DNA from: Sinomonas susongensis
GTDB taxonomy: Bacteria; Actinomycetota; Actinomycetes; Actinomycetales; Micrococcaceae
Direction of reading: 5' to 3'
Length of the DNA stretch: 64,000 bases
Assembly (NCBI RefSeq): GCF_005877005.1
Contig: NZ_SSNH01000001.1
Span: 1-64,000, forward strand
In this document: positions 52,131 through 61,035 of the stretch, in pieces
How positions within the stretch are numbered: the first letter of the stretch is position 1
Layout of the letters: every line of letters starts with the position of its first letter
Position numbers and translations under genes: made by a program
The notes under the pieces: generated by a model
Told to the model about the DNA's origin: nothing
Seen by the model: the letters and a program-made list of their open reading frames with translations, nothing else
Databases searched by the model: none

Positions 52131-52817
52131 ATGACCCAGCCGTTCCTCGTCGCCTGCGCTCACGGAACCAGCAATCCGGACGGGAAGGCCGCGATCCTCG
52201 GGGTCGTGGACGAGCTGCGCGCCGCCCGTCCGGACGTCACCGTGCTGGAGGCCTACGTCGACGTTCACGGCCCCGAGCTGCCCCGCGTCGTCGAGGGCCT
52301 GCCAGCGGACGTGCCCGCCGTCGTCGTCCCGCTCCTGCTGAGCGTCGGCTACCACGTCAAGGTGGACATCGGCCGGGCCGTCAAGTCCAGGGAACGGACG
52401 ACGGCGGCCGCGCCCCTCGGCCCGGATGCGCGTCTCGCGGAGGTGCTCCGCGAGCGCCTCGCCGCGGCGGCACTCGGGCCGGACGACGCCGTCGTGCTCG
52501 CCGCTGCGGGCTCGTCGAATCCGGCCGCGGCAGACGACGTCGAACGCCTCGCCGACATGCTCCGGCACCTGATCCCGAACAGGGTCCTGCCCGCCTACGG
52601 GGCGAGCGCCGAGCCCAGCGTGCCCGACGCCGTCGCCGAGCTTCGCGCGGAGGAGACCGGCCGCATCGTGATCGCGAGCTACCTGCTCGCGCCCGGCTAC
52701 TTCCACGACCAGCTCGCCCGCGCGGGGGCGGACGCCGTCGCAACGCCCCTGCTGCCGTCCCCGGAGGTCGCCCGGATCGCCCTCGACCGTTTCGACGCCG
52801 CCCTCGCCACGCTGTGA
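52131..52817 (+). CDS. Sirohydrochlorin ferrochelatase (CbiX/SirB family)
   Basis: A 228-residue class II chelatase that inserts iron into sirohydrochlorin to give siroheme, the cofactor of sulfite reductase encoded next. FLVACAHGTSNPDGKAAI carries the metal-binding His, repeated in LLLSVGYHVKVDI, and the two halves of the protein are internally similar. TAGGCT lies 6 bases before ATG 52131 (leaderless). It supplies the step that the CysG protein at 61032 may lack. Confidence 0.87.
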   Translation: MTQPFLVACAHGTSNPDGKAAILGVVDELRAARPDVTVLEAYVDVHGPELPRVVEGLPADVPAVVVPLLLSVGYHVKVDIGRAVKSRERTTAAAPLGPDARLAEVLRERLAAAALGPDDAVVLAAAGSSNPAAADDVERLADMLRHLIPNRVLPAYGASAEPSVPDAVAELRAEETGRIVIASYLLAPGYFHDQLARAGADAVATPLLPSPEVARIALDRFDAALATL

Positions 52818-52962
52818 GCACCGGACCCCGGGGCCGGGTCGGGATCGGCTGGCGGGGTCGGCTCGCGGGGTACGTGACGCCAATACGAAGAAATATGTCC
52901 CCCGGTGACATCGCATTGCATCTCTCTGGGGACACGCCCGGGGCGGTCCGTACCCTCGAATC

Positions 52963-54750
52963 ATGACTGAAACAGCCCTCACTGCGCGTTCCGGGGCTGC
53001 CCGCGGCGGGCAGCGACCCGATCAGCGTGCTGACCAGCGTCCGGGGCAGCCGGGGCGTCCGCGTTCGTCCAAGCCCAACGGGCAGTGGAAGGTCGACGGG
53101 ACCGAGCCGCTCAACGCCAATGAGGTCTGGAAGCAGGAAGACGGCGGCCTCAGCGTCCGCGAACGCATCGAGAACGTCTACGCCAAGGGCGGCTTCGACT
53201 CGATCGACCCCACCGATCTGCACGGTCGATTCCGCTGGTGGGGGCTGTACACCCAGCGGAAGCCGGGCATCGACGGCGGCAAGACGGCCACGCTCTCGCC
53301 CGAGGAACTCGAGGACCGCTACTTCATGATGCGCGTGCGCATCGACGGTGGCGCGCTCACGACCGAGCAGCTCCGCGTCATCGGCGGGATCTCCCGCGAC
53401 TTCGCGCGCGGCTCGGCCGACATCACCGACCGCCAGAACATCCAGCTGCACTGGGTCGAAATCGAGAACGTGCCCGAGATCTGGCAGCGGCTCGAGGGTG
53501 TCGGCCTGCACACGACCGAAGCCTGTGGCGACGTGCCCCGCGTCATCCTCGGTTCGCCGGTCGCAGGCATCGCTGCCGAGGAGATCCTCGACCCGACGCC
53601 GCAGATCCGCGAGATCGCGGACCGCTACATCGGCGACGAGAGCTTCGCGAACCTCCCGCGCAAGTACAAGACCGCGATCACAGGCCACCCCAGCCAGGAC
53701 GTGGTCCACGAGATCAACGACTTCGCCCTCGTGGGCGTCGTGCACCCCGAGCTCGGCCCGGGCTACGACCTGTGGGTCGGCGGCGGCCTCTCCACGTCGG
53801 CTCACCTCGCGGTCCGCCTCGGCACGTTCATCGAGCCCTCCCGCGCGGCCGAGGTCTGGGCCGGCGTGACGAGCATCTTCCGCGACTACGGCTACCGCAG
53901 GCTCCGCAACCGCGCGCGCCTCAAGTACCTCGTGGCCGACTGGGGCGCCGAGAAGTTCCGCCAGGTCCTCGAGACCGAGTACCTCTCCTCGCCGCTGCCC
54001 GACGGTCCCGCTGCCGAGAAGCCGACGACGCCGGGCGACCACGTGGGCGTGCACCGCCAGAAGGACGGGCGCTTCTACGTCGGCGCGACCCCGACCGTCG
54101 GTCGGGTGTCGGGAGAGGTCCTGCTGCAGCTCGCGGACCTCATCGAGGCGCACGGCTCGCAGCGGCTCCGGACGACTCCGCACCAGAAGATCGTCGTCCT
54201 CGACATCGAGGAGAGCCGGGTCGAGTCACTCGTAGCCGGGCTCGAAGAGATCGGCCTCTACGCCAACCCCAGCCCGTGGCGGCGCTCCACCATCGCGTGC
54301 ACGGGCATCGAGTTCTGCAAGCTCGCGATCGTGGAGACGAAGGAGACGGCAGCCAACGCCATCGACGAGCTCGAGAAGCGGTTCCCGCCCGAGGCCGGCG
54401 AGGGCTCGGGCGCGAACGGGCTGCTCAAGCCGCTGACCCTCCACATCAACGGCTGCCCCAACTCGTGCGCCCGCATCCAGACGGCGGACATCGGGCTCAA
54501 GGGCCAGCTCCTGCCAGACGGCAACGGCGGCCAGACGCCCGGCTTCCAGGTGCATCTCGGCGGCGGGCTCGCTTCCGAGACCCGTGAAGAAGCCGGCACC
54601 GGGCGGACCGTCCGGGGCCTCAAGGTCACTACCGAAGACCTTCCCGAGTACGTCGAGCGGGTGACGCGGCGGTACCTCGCAGAGCGTGCCGACGAGAGCC
54701 AGAGCTTCGCGGAATGGGCCCTTGCGGCCGAGGAGGAGGCGCTCCAGTGA
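52963..54750 (+). CDS. sir: Sulfite reductase (ferredoxin type, siroheme 4Fe-4S)
   Basis: A 595-residue enzyme reducing sulfite to sulfide with ferredoxin electrons. Two ferredoxin-like halves; the cluster/siroheme cysteines are CTGIEFC (446, 452) and NGCPNSC (498, 502). Arg/Lys active-site stretch in ITDRQNIQLHWVEIE. Nitrite reductase is a close alternative, but the cysH-cysD-cysN genes in the same operon make sulfite the substrate. TACCCT lies 6 bases before ATG 52963 (leaderless). The first 40 residues are Arg/Pro/Gln-rich and poorly conserved. Confidence 0.92.
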   Translation: MTETALTARSGAARGGQRPDQRADQRPGQPGRPRSSKPNGQWKVDGTEPLNANEVWKQEDGGLSVRERIENVYAKGGFDSIDPTDLHGRFRWWGLYTQRKPGIDGGKTATLSPEELEDRYFMMRVRIDGGALTTEQLRVIGGISRDFARGSADITDRQNIQLHWVEIENVPEIWQRLEGVGLHTTEACGDVPRVILGSPVAGIAAEEILDPTPQIREIADRYIGDESFANLPRKYKTAITGHPSQDVVHEINDFALVGVVHPELGPGYDLWVGGGLSTSAHLAVRLGTFIEPSRAAEVWAGVTSIFRDYGYRRLRNRARLKYLVADWGAEKFRQVLETEYLSSPLPDGPAAEKPTTPGDHVGVHRQKDGRFYVGATPTVGRVSGEVLLQLADLIEAHGSQRLRTTPHQKIVVLDIEESRVESLVAGLEEIGLYANPSPWRRSTIACTGIEFCKLAIVETKETAANAIDELEKRFPPEAGEGSGANGLLKPLTLHINGCPNSCARIQTADIGLKGQLLPDGNGGQTPGFQVHLGGGLASETREEAGTGRTVRGLKVTTEDLPEYVERVTRRYLAERADESQSFAEWALAAEEEALQ

Positions 54751-55484
54751 GCACGCAGACAGAGGCAGCCAAGCCGAAGGCGCCCAAGCGCTCAGCAGAG
54801 GAACTCCGCGCCCTCGCCGACTCCGGTGCAGCGGAGCTCGGCTGGGACGCGTCCGCAGAGCAGGTGATCGCGTGGGTCGCGAGGAATTTCGCCACCGAAG
54901 CGGCAGCCGTGGCCTGCTCGATGGCAGACGCCGTGCTGCCCGCCCTCGTCGCCGAGCAGCTGCCCGGCGTCGATGTGCTCTTCCTCGACACCGGCTACCA
55001 CTTCCCGGAGACGTACCGGACGAGGAATGACGTCGCCGAGAACCTCCGCGTCAACATCGTCGACGTGCTGCCGCGTCAGACAGTGCCCGAGCAGGACGTG
55101 GCCGAGGGCAAGGACCTGTTCGCCCGAGACCCAGCCCGGTGCTGCGCCCTGCGGAAGGTCGAGCCCCTGCACCGCTCCCTCGAGGGCTACGAGCTGTGGT
55201 TCACGGGTGTGCGCCGGGACGAGGCGCCGACCCGCACCAACACGCCCCTCGTGGTGTTCGACGAGAAGAACGGCCTCGTCAAGGTCAACCCGCTCGCGCC
55301 GTGGTCGTTCGACCAGCTCGTCCAGTACTCCGAGGACAACCTGCTGCCCGTCAATCCCCTCCTTGCCCAGGGGTTCCTCTCCATCGGCTGCGCGCCGTGC
55401 ACCCGCGCCGTGGCCCCGGGAGAGGACCCCCGAGCCGGCCGCTGGTCCGGCACCGACAAGACAGAATGCGGACTCCACGTATGA
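54747..55484 (+). CDS. cysH: Phosphoadenylyl/adenylyl sulfate reductase
   Basis: A 245-residue thioredoxin-dependent reductase. The cysteines Cys132-Cys133 (RCCALRK) and Cys215/Cys218 (IGCAPCTRAV) form a 4Fe-4S cluster site, which marks the APS-using type; the redox Cys is in TECGLHV at the C-terminus. LDTGYHFPETY is the nucleotide-loop mark. No APS kinase gene (cysC) is present, in line with direct APS use. GTG start overlaps the sir stop (GTGA), with GAGGAGG upstream. Confidence 0.94.
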   Translation: MSTQTEAAKPKAPKRSAEELRALADSGAAELGWDASAEQVIAWVARNFATEAAAVACSMADAVLPALVAEQLPGVDVLFLDTGYHFPETYRTRNDVAENLRVNIVDVLPRQTVPEQDVAEGKDLFARDPARCCALRKVEPLHRSLEGYELWFTGVRRDEAPTRTNTPLVVFDEKNGLVKVNPLAPWSFDQLVQYSEDNLLPVNPLLAQGFLSIGCAPCTRAVAPGEDPRAGRWSGTDKTECGLHV

Positions 55485-56428
55485 GCGCTCCCACCACCGC
55501 CGCCCCGGCCGAGGCTGCCGCCACGGAGGCCGCGGCCCACCTCGGGCTCCTGGACTCCCTCGAGGCCGAGTCGATCCACATCATCCGCGAGGTCGTCGCG
55601 GAGTTCGAGCGTCCTGCAATGCTGTTCTCGGGCGGCAAGGACTCGGTCGTCATGCTGCATCTGGCCGCGAAGGCGTTCTGGCCCGGGAAGATACCGTTCC
55701 CCGTGCTGCACGTGGACACGGGACACAACTTCCCCGAGGTCCTCGACTTCCGCGACCGTACCGTCGCCCGGCTCGGACTCAAGCTCGTGGTCGGTTCCGT
55801 GCAGGAGTACATCGATCGCGGCGAGCTCCAGGAGCGCGCCGACGGGACGCGCAATCCCCTCCAGACCGTGCCCCTGCTCGACACGATCGCAGCTAACAGG
55901 TTCGACGCCGTGTTCGGCGGCGGCCGACGCGACGAGGACAAGGCCCGCGCGAAGGAGCGCATCCTCTCGCTGCGCGACGAGTTCGGCCAGTGGGACCCGC
56001 GCAACCAGCGTCCGGAGCTGTGGAACCTCTACAACGGCCGCCACACCGTGGGCCAGCACGTTCGTGCGTTCCCCATCAGCAACTGGACCGAGCTCGACAT
56101 CTGGCGCTACATCGAGCGCGAGCGCATCGAGCTGCCGAGCATCTACTACGCCCACGAGCGCGATGTCTTCCAGCGCGATGGAATGTGGCGCGCCGTCGGC
56201 GAGGTGAGCCTGCCGCGCGAGGGGGAGGACGTCGTCGTCCGCACCGTGCGCTACCGCACTGTGGGGGACATGTCCTGCACGGGCGCCGTCCTGTCGGACG
56301 CCTTCACGGTCGCCGACGTGGTCCGCGAAGTCGCGGCGTCGACCCTCACCGAGCGCGGTGCCACGCGCGCCGACGACAGGATCTCCGAGGCGGCGATGGA
56401 AGACCGCAAGAAGGACGGGTACTTCTGA
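55481..56428 (+). CDS. cysD: Sulfate adenylyltransferase small subunit
   Basis: A 315-residue ATP sulfurylase subunit. PP-loop MLFSGGKDSVVMLHLA, then HVDTGHNFPEV and GGGRRDEDKARAKER. Acts with CysN to make adenylyl sulfate. ATGA overlap with cysH and TGATG overlap with cysN. Confidence 0.96.
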   Translation: MSAPTTAAPAEAAATEAAAHLGLLDSLEAESIHIIREVVAEFERPAMLFSGGKDSVVMLHLAAKAFWPGKIPFPVLHVDTGHNFPEVLDFRDRTVARLGLKLVVGSVQEYIDRGELQERADGTRNPLQTVPLLDTIAANRFDAVFGGGRRDEDKARAKERILSLRDEFGQWDPRNQRPELWNLYNGRHTVGQHVRAFPISNWTELDIWRYIERERIELPSIYYAHERDVFQRDGMWRAVGEVSLPREGEDVVVRTVRYRTVGDMSCTGAVLSDAFTVADVVREVAASTLTERGATRADDRISEAAMEDRKKDGYF

Positions 56429-57825
56429 TGACTGCTGAAGCCACGCTGCCCCCGGCAGCCCTCGAGCAGGGCACCGTGCCCTCCGGAACACTGTTCCGGT
56501 TCGCGACGGCCGGCTCGGTCGACGACGGAAAGTCGACCCTCGTGGGCCGACTCCTCCACGATTCGAAGGCCATCCTCGCCGACCAGCTCGACGCCGTGGC
56601 CCGTACGTCCGAGGCGCGCGGCTTCGGCGGGGACAAGGCCGAAGGCACTCGCCGGCTCGACCTCGCTCTGCTGACGGACGGCCTCCGGGCTGAGCGTGAG
56701 CAGGGCATCACCATCGACGTCGCCTACCGCTACTTCGCTACCGATCGCCGCACGTTCATCCTCGCCGACTGCCCCGGCCACGTGCAGTACACGAAGAACA
56801 CGGTCACGGGTGCCTCGACGGCCGACGCCGTGGTCCTGCTCATCGACGCCCGCAAGGGCGTACTCGAACAGACGCGGCGGCACCTTTCCGTGGCGGCGCT
56901 CCTGCGTGTCCCGCACGTCGTCGTCGCAGTGAACAAGATCGACCTCGTGGACTTCTCCGAGTCGGTCTTCAGGACCATCTCCGCCGACGTTGCCCGGGCC
57001 GCGCGAGAGCTCGGGCTGCGCGAGGCGGTCGCCGTGCCGGTGTCCGCGCTCGACGGCGACAACGTCGTGGACCGCTCGGCCCGCACTTCCTGGTACACGG
57101 GGCCGACGCTCATCGAGCTGCTCGAGAACCTGCCGGGCACCGACGAACTCGATGATGCCCAAGAGCCGTTCCGCTTCCCAGTGCAGACCGTGATCCGCCC
57201 GCAGGGCGCGCTCGCGCCGGGGCTCTCGGAAGCGGAGTTCCGGGACTACCGCGCATACGCGGGCCAGATCACGGAGGGCATCGTCCGTGTGGGCGACCGC
57301 GTCTCCGTGGTGACGCCCGGTCAGGCTGCACGCGAGACAACCGTGGCCGGGATTGACGTCGCCGGCCGCTCCCTTCAAGAGGCGGCCGCGCCGCTCTCGG
57401 TCGCGCTCCGCCTTGCCGACGAGTTCGACGTCGCCCGGGGAGACACGATCGCAGCAGCGGGCACCCTGCCGGAGAGCACGGCCGACCTCTACGGCTCCCT
57501 GTGCTGGCTCTCGACGAAGCCGCTACGCGAGGGTGCGAAAGTCCTCGTCAAGCACGGGACATCAACAGTCCGGGCACTGGTCCGGTCGGTGTCGGGGCGC
57601 CTCGACCTCGACACGTTCCAAGTGGCTCCCGCCTCCGGCCTCGAGCTCAACGACATCGGCGAGGCCCAGCTGCGCCTCGCCGCGCCGCTCCCGCTCGAGC
57701 CGTACGCGTCGCACCGTCGCACTGGTGCCTTCCTCGTGATCGACCCGCAGGACGGTGCGACCCTGGCCGCGGGCATGGTCCGGGCGCACCCGGGCGATTC
57801 CGAGGACGAGCGCTACTGGATCTAG
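56428..57825 (+). CDS. cysN: Sulfate adenylyltransferase large subunit (GTPase)
   Basis: A 465-residue EF-Tu-like GTPase driving adenylyl sulfate formation. P-loop GSVDDGKSTLVGRLL (about 29-43), switch REQGITIDVAYRYF, DCPGHVQYTKN, NKIDLVD. There is no C-terminal CysC (APS kinase) domain. Last gene of the sir-cysHDN operon; a terminator follows. Confidence 0.95.
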   Translation: MTAEATLPPAALEQGTVPSGTLFRFATAGSVDDGKSTLVGRLLHDSKAILADQLDAVARTSEARGFGGDKAEGTRRLDLALLTDGLRAEREQGITIDVAYRYFATDRRTFILADCPGHVQYTKNTVTGASTADAVVLLIDARKGVLEQTRRHLSVAALLRVPHVVVAVNKIDLVDFSESVFRTISADVARAARELGLREAVAVPVSALDGDNVVDRSARTSWYTGPTLIELLENLPGTDELDDAQEPFRFPVQTVIRPQGALAPGLSEAEFRDYRAYAGQITEGIVRVGDRVSVVTPGQAARETTVAGIDVAGRSLQEAAAPLSVALRLADEFDVARGDTIAAAGTLPESTADLYGSLCWLSTKPLREGAKVLVKHGTSTVRALVRSVSGRLDLDTFQVAPASGLELNDIGEAQLRLAAPLPLEPYASHRRTGAFLVIDPQDGATLAAGMVRAHPGDSEDERYWI

Positions 57826-57847
57826 CCCCGTCCTCCCCGAGCCACGG

Positions 57848-57876
57848 CGCCCGTCACCCCCTGGTGGCGGGCGTCG
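57848..57876 (+). terminator. Terminator of the sir-cysHDN operon
   Basis: GCGCCCGTCACC (57848-57859) pairs with GGTGGCGGGCGTC (57864-57876) with one mismatch and a short loop, 22 bases after the cysN stop. Confidence 0.65.
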
Positions 57877-58199
57877 TCGCCTTCCTGCCCGGTTATCGGC
57901 TGCAGACCGTAGGGGATGCGGCGTGTCGCGACCCGACACGCAGGCAGGGCCTGAGAAACGGGCTGGAGCGCCCAAGCAACGCCCCTCGGAGACCGCGCCG
58001 ACCCTGTGTGACGCCGCGTGACGTACGGTGAACGACCGTGACCGGGCTCTTGGGGCGCCGAAATCCCCTCCCTACGCTGGAACGCATGGTCCGCACCAAG
58101 AGCCCCGCGATCCCAGGGCAAATGCCCCGATGTCGGGCTCGTCGCTAGGCCCGCCTCCCGACCTTCCGACCCTTCTCCAGCGAGACCCGAGGACTCACC
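57877..58199 (+). promoter_or_regulatory. Long leader region before the sulfonate-type ABC operon
   Basis: About 320 bases without a long gene. It holds a perfect 8-bp hairpin (GCGTGTCG 57921-57928 with CGACACGC 57934-57941), a short inverted repeat ACGGT-GAACG-ACCGT near 58025-58039, a TACGCT -10-like element (58073-58078), a 20-codon leader frame (58086-58148) and alternative small stems (GGGC-AAAT-GCCC; CCCGA-TG-TCGGG) over its 3' part. This is a layout suited to attenuation. No known riboswitch was recognised. Confidence 0.5.
58086..58148 (+). CDS. Putative leaderless leader peptide (20 residues) upstream of the ABC operon
   Basis: ATG 58086 is preceded by TACGCT with a 7-base gap, the same start signal seen at many genes here. 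The peptide MVRTKSPAIPGQMPRCRARR ends 51 bases before the transporter gene. It has one Cys followed by Arg-Ala-Arg-Arg just before the stop. Cysteine-rich leaderless short frames that attenuate sulfur genes are known in mycobacteria; this one has only a single Cys. Translation is unproven. Confidence 0.4.
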   Translation: MVRTKSPAIPGQMPRCRARR

Positions 58200-59396
58200 A
58201 TGAGCAAGAGCCCTACGCCTGACACAGAGACGCCCCAGCGCGTCCGCATCACCGCCGACACGGACACGGACCGCGCGAAGCGAGGCCGGGGACTGACCAT
58301 CGGCATCGGAGCCGCCGTCGTCCTCCTCCTTGCAGTAGGCGCCGCCCTGGCGACCGCCCACGCCAACCAGGGGGCGACCCAGCCGAGCCAGTCCGCCGTG
58401 GCCCAGACGGGCACCCCCGCGGCACAGCTGAGGCTCGGCTACTTCGCGAACGTGACCCACGCCCCCGCCGTCGTCGGGGTCCACCAGGGCCTGATCGCCG
58501 ACACCCTCAAGGCCGCCGGCACGAACAGCCTCACGACGCAGGTCTTCAACGCCGGCCCGGCCGAGATCGAGGCGCTCAACGCGGGCGCCATCGACGCCGC
58601 GTACGTCGGCCCCAACCCGGCGATCAACTCCTTCGCCCAGAGCAAGGGCCAGTCGCTCGTCGTGGTTGCGGGGGTTGCTGCGGGCGGTGCGCAGCTCGTC
58701 GTGCGGCAGGGCATCACGTCGGCCTCGCAGCTCAGGGGCGCGACGCTCGCGACGCCGCAGCTCGGCAACACGCAGGACGTCGCGCTCCGCGCCTGGCTGG
58801 CCAAGCAGGGCTACAAGACGAGCCCGAGCGGCGCAGGCGATGTGACGATCGACCCGACGGACAACGCCCAGACCCTCAAGCTCTTCCAAGCCGGGAAGCT
58901 CGACGGCGCCTGGCTGCCCGAGCCGTGGGCCTCGCGCCTCGTGCTCGAGGCTGGCGCGCACGTGCTCGTCGACGAGAAGACCCTGTGGGACGGCTCCCAG
59001 ACCGGCAAGCCCGGGCTGTTCCCGACGACCGTGCTCGTGGTGAACAAGAAGTTCGCGGCAGACCACCCGCAGACGGTAGAGGCCCTCGTCAAGGGCGACG
59101 CCGCCGCGATCGACTGGCTCAACAAGGCGAGCGGCACGGAGAAGGTCCAGGCCGTGAACGACGGGCTCAAGGCCGCCGCCGGGCAGGCCCTGCCCGCGAG
59201 CGTCGTCCAGAGCGCCCTGGGCAACATCACCTTCACCACCGACCCCCTCGCGGGCGCGTACCCGAAGCTGCTCCAGGACGGCGTCGACGCGGGAGTCTCC
59301 AAGTCTGCAGACCTGCACGGACTCTTCGACCTGAGTGTCCTCAACCGCCTCTCGGGCGGGGCCAAGGCCAGCGCCGCCGGACTGGGACAGGAGTAG
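58200..59396 (+). CDS. ssuA: ABC transporter substrate-binding protein, SsuA/TauA type
   Basis: A 398-residue exported binding protein of the aliphatic-sulfonate/nitrate family. Cytoplasmic basic start, one hydrophobic segment (about 32-53) and no lipobox Cys, so it is secreted or held by an N-terminal anchor. LRLGYFANVTHAPAVVG, EIEALNAGAIDAAYVGPNPAIN and GAWLPEPWASRLV (pieces) are family marks. GAGG 7 bases before the ATG. Sits between cysN and cysG, so a sulfur compound is the likely ligand. No monooxygenase gene (ssuD/tauD) is present here, so uptake of sulfonate versus another oxyanion is open. Confidence 0.85.
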   Translation: MSKSPTPDTETPQRVRITADTDTDRAKRGRGLTIGIGAAVVLLLAVGAALATAHANQGATQPSQSAVAQTGTPAAQLRLGYFANVTHAPAVVGVHQGLIADTLKAAGTNSLTTQVFNAGPAEIEALNAGAIDAAYVGPNPAINSFAQSKGQSLVVVAGVAAGGAQLVVRQGITSASQLRGATLATPQLGNTQDVALRAWLAKQGYKTSPSGAGDVTIDPTDNAQTLKLFQAGKLDGAWLPEPWASRLVLEAGAHVLVDEKTLWDGSQTGKPGLFPTTVLVVNKKFAADHPQTVEALVKGDAAAIDWLNKASGTEKVQAVNDGLKAAAGQALPASVVQSALGNITFTTDPLAGAYPKLLQDGVDAGVSKSADLHGLFDLSVLNRLSGGAKASAAGLGQE

Positions 59397-59405
59397 GAGC
59401 GAGAC

Positions 59406-60131
59406 ATGTCCGTACTGCTCGAGAACCTCGGCAAGCGCTTCGGCGACGGCGCCCCCGTGCTCGACGGGGTGAACGCCTCAATCGGCGCGGGGGAGTTCGT
59501 GGCCCTGCTGGGCGCTTCCGGCTGCGGCAAGTCGACGCTGCTCAACATCATCGCGGGCCTCGAGCGCCCCAGCTCGGGGGCCCTCGAGGTCCCGGCAGAT
59601 GGGGCAGCGTTCATGTTCCAGGACGCCGCCCTCTACCCGTGGCTCACGGCTCGCGGGAACGTCGAGCTCGCGCTCAAGCTGCGCGGCGTCGGAAAGGCCG
59701 AGCGCAGGGCCCGGGCCACCGAGCTCCTCGACCTCGTCCACCTCGGTGAGGCCGCCGACAAGCGCCCGCATGAGCTCTCGGGCGGCATGCGCCAGCGCGT
59801 GGCCCTGGCCCGTGCCCTGAGCCAGGACCGCGAGGTCCTCCTCATGGACGAGCCGTTCGCCGCGCTCGACGCCATCACGCGCGACCTCCTCCACGACGAG
59901 CTCACCCGGATCTGGCGCGAGACGAACCGGACGATCATCTTCGTCACCCACAACGTCCGGGAGGCCGTCCGCCTCGGCCAGCGCGTCCTGCTCCTCTCCT
60001 CCCGCCCGGGCCGCGTGGTGAGCGAGTGGGCCGTGCCCGGCGCGGTGAAGGACGACGCCGCAGCTGCCGCCGCCCTGACGGCCGACATCACCGCCCGCCT
60101 GCGCGAGGAGATCCGCCGCCATGGCAAGTAA
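59406..60131 (+). CDS. ssuB: ABC transporter ATP-binding protein, SsuB type
   Basis: A 241-residue ABC ATPase: Walker A GASGCGKST, Q-loop MFQDAALYPW, signature LSGGMRQRV, Walker B VLLMDEPFAALDA, H-loop VTHNVRE. Starts 9 bases after ssuA and overlaps ssuC by 11 bases. Confidence 0.92.
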   Translation: MSVLLENLGKRFGDGAPVLDGVNASIGAGEFVALLGASGCGKSTLLNIIAGLERPSSGALEVPADGAAFMFQDAALYPWLTARGNVELALKLRGVGKAERRARATELLDLVHLGEAADKRPHELSGGMRQRVALARALSQDREVLLMDEPFAALDAITRDLLHDELTRIWRETNRTIIFVTHNVREAVRLGQRVLLLSSRPGRVVSEWAVPGAVKDDAAAAAALTADITARLREEIRRHGK

Positions 60132-61035
60132 CGTGACCGAACTCGAACCGGGGGCGCACGCCGCGGGAACCACTAGGACCGAGACCGAGGATCTCCGTGC
60201 CCTTGAGGCAGGCCTCGACGAGCTCCAGTCCGAGGCCGCCCACCGCCGCCGCGACTGGGGGCGGGTGGCGCTCCCGCTCGGGGCCGTCGTCGTCGTCCTC
60301 CTCGTGTGGCAGATCGTGGCGTCGCTCGGCCTCAAGCGGCAGGACCTCATGCCCGGGCCGCTCGACGTCGCCGCGAGCCTCGCCCAGCTGTGGCGGGAGG
60401 GCCAGGTCCAGGAGGCTATCGTCACCTCCCTCACGCGCGGGCTGCTCGGCTTCGCCGTCTCGATCGTCATCGGCACCCCGCTCGGCCTCCTGCTCGCACA
60501 GGTGCGCCCGCTCCGCCGCGCGTTCGGCCCGCTCATCTCGGGCCTCCAGGTCCTGCCCTCGGTCGCGTGGGTGCCGGCCGCCATCATCTGGTTCGGCCTC
60601 ACGGACGGCACGGTCTACTTCGTGGTGCTCATGGGGGCGATCCCGTCGATCGTCAACGGCCTGATCGCCGGCGTCGACCAGATCCCGCCGCACTACCGTT
60701 CGGTCGCGAAGGTCCTCGGCGCGTCGCGGCTCGAGCTCGCGCTCCAGGTTGTCCTCCCGGCCGCGCTCCCCGGCTATGTCGCTGGCCTCAAGCAGGGCTG
60801 GGCGTTCTCATGGCGCTCCCTCATGGCTGCCGAGATCATCGCGGTGGGCGGAAGCCTCGGCTTCGGCCTGGGCTCGCTCCTCGATCAGGGCCGTACGCTG
60901 AGCGACATGGGAATCGTCATGGGCGCCATCATCGCGATCCTCGCCGTCGGCATCCTCATCGAGCTGCTCGTGTTCGGGCCCGTGGAGCGGAGGCTCCTGC
61001 GCAGGCGCGGCCTCCTCGCGGGGGCAACCCGATGA
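60121..61035 (+). CDS. ssuC: ABC transporter permease, SsuC type
   Basis: A 304-residue inner-membrane permease with about six helices. SGLQVLPSVAWVPAAIIWFGLTDG and the EAA loop VAKVLGASRLELALQVVLPAALPGYVAGLKQ (pieces) are characteristic of the sulfonate/nitrate group. Overlaps the ATPase gene upstream and cysG downstream by 4 bases (ATGA), so transport and siroheme synthesis are translated together. Confidence 0.92.
   Translation: MASNVTELEPGAHAAGTTRTETEDLRALEAGLDELQSEAAHRRRDWGRVALPLGAVVVVLLVWQIVASLGLKRQDLMPGPLDVAASLAQLWREGQVQEAIVTSLTRGLLGFAVSIVIGTPLGLLLAQVRPLRRAFGPLISGLQVLPSVAWVPAAIIWFGLTDGTVYFVVLMGAIPSIVNGLIAGVDQIPPHYRSVAKVLGASRLELALQVVLPAALPGYVAGLKQGWAFSWRSLMAAEIIAVGGSLGFGLGSLLDQGRTLSDMGIVMGAIIAILAVGILIELLVFGPVERRLLRRRGLLAGATR

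Noticed and set aside
52895-52966. Short frame ending on the sir start codon (ATGA)
   Set aside because: No ribosome site or -10 at the right distance and no sulfur-sensing codons; likely chance.
57940-57990. CCTGAGAAA stretch as a possible TPP or SAM riboswitch
   Set aside because: The rest of the conserved core of either riboswitch is absent, and the downstream gene is not a thiamine or methionine gene.
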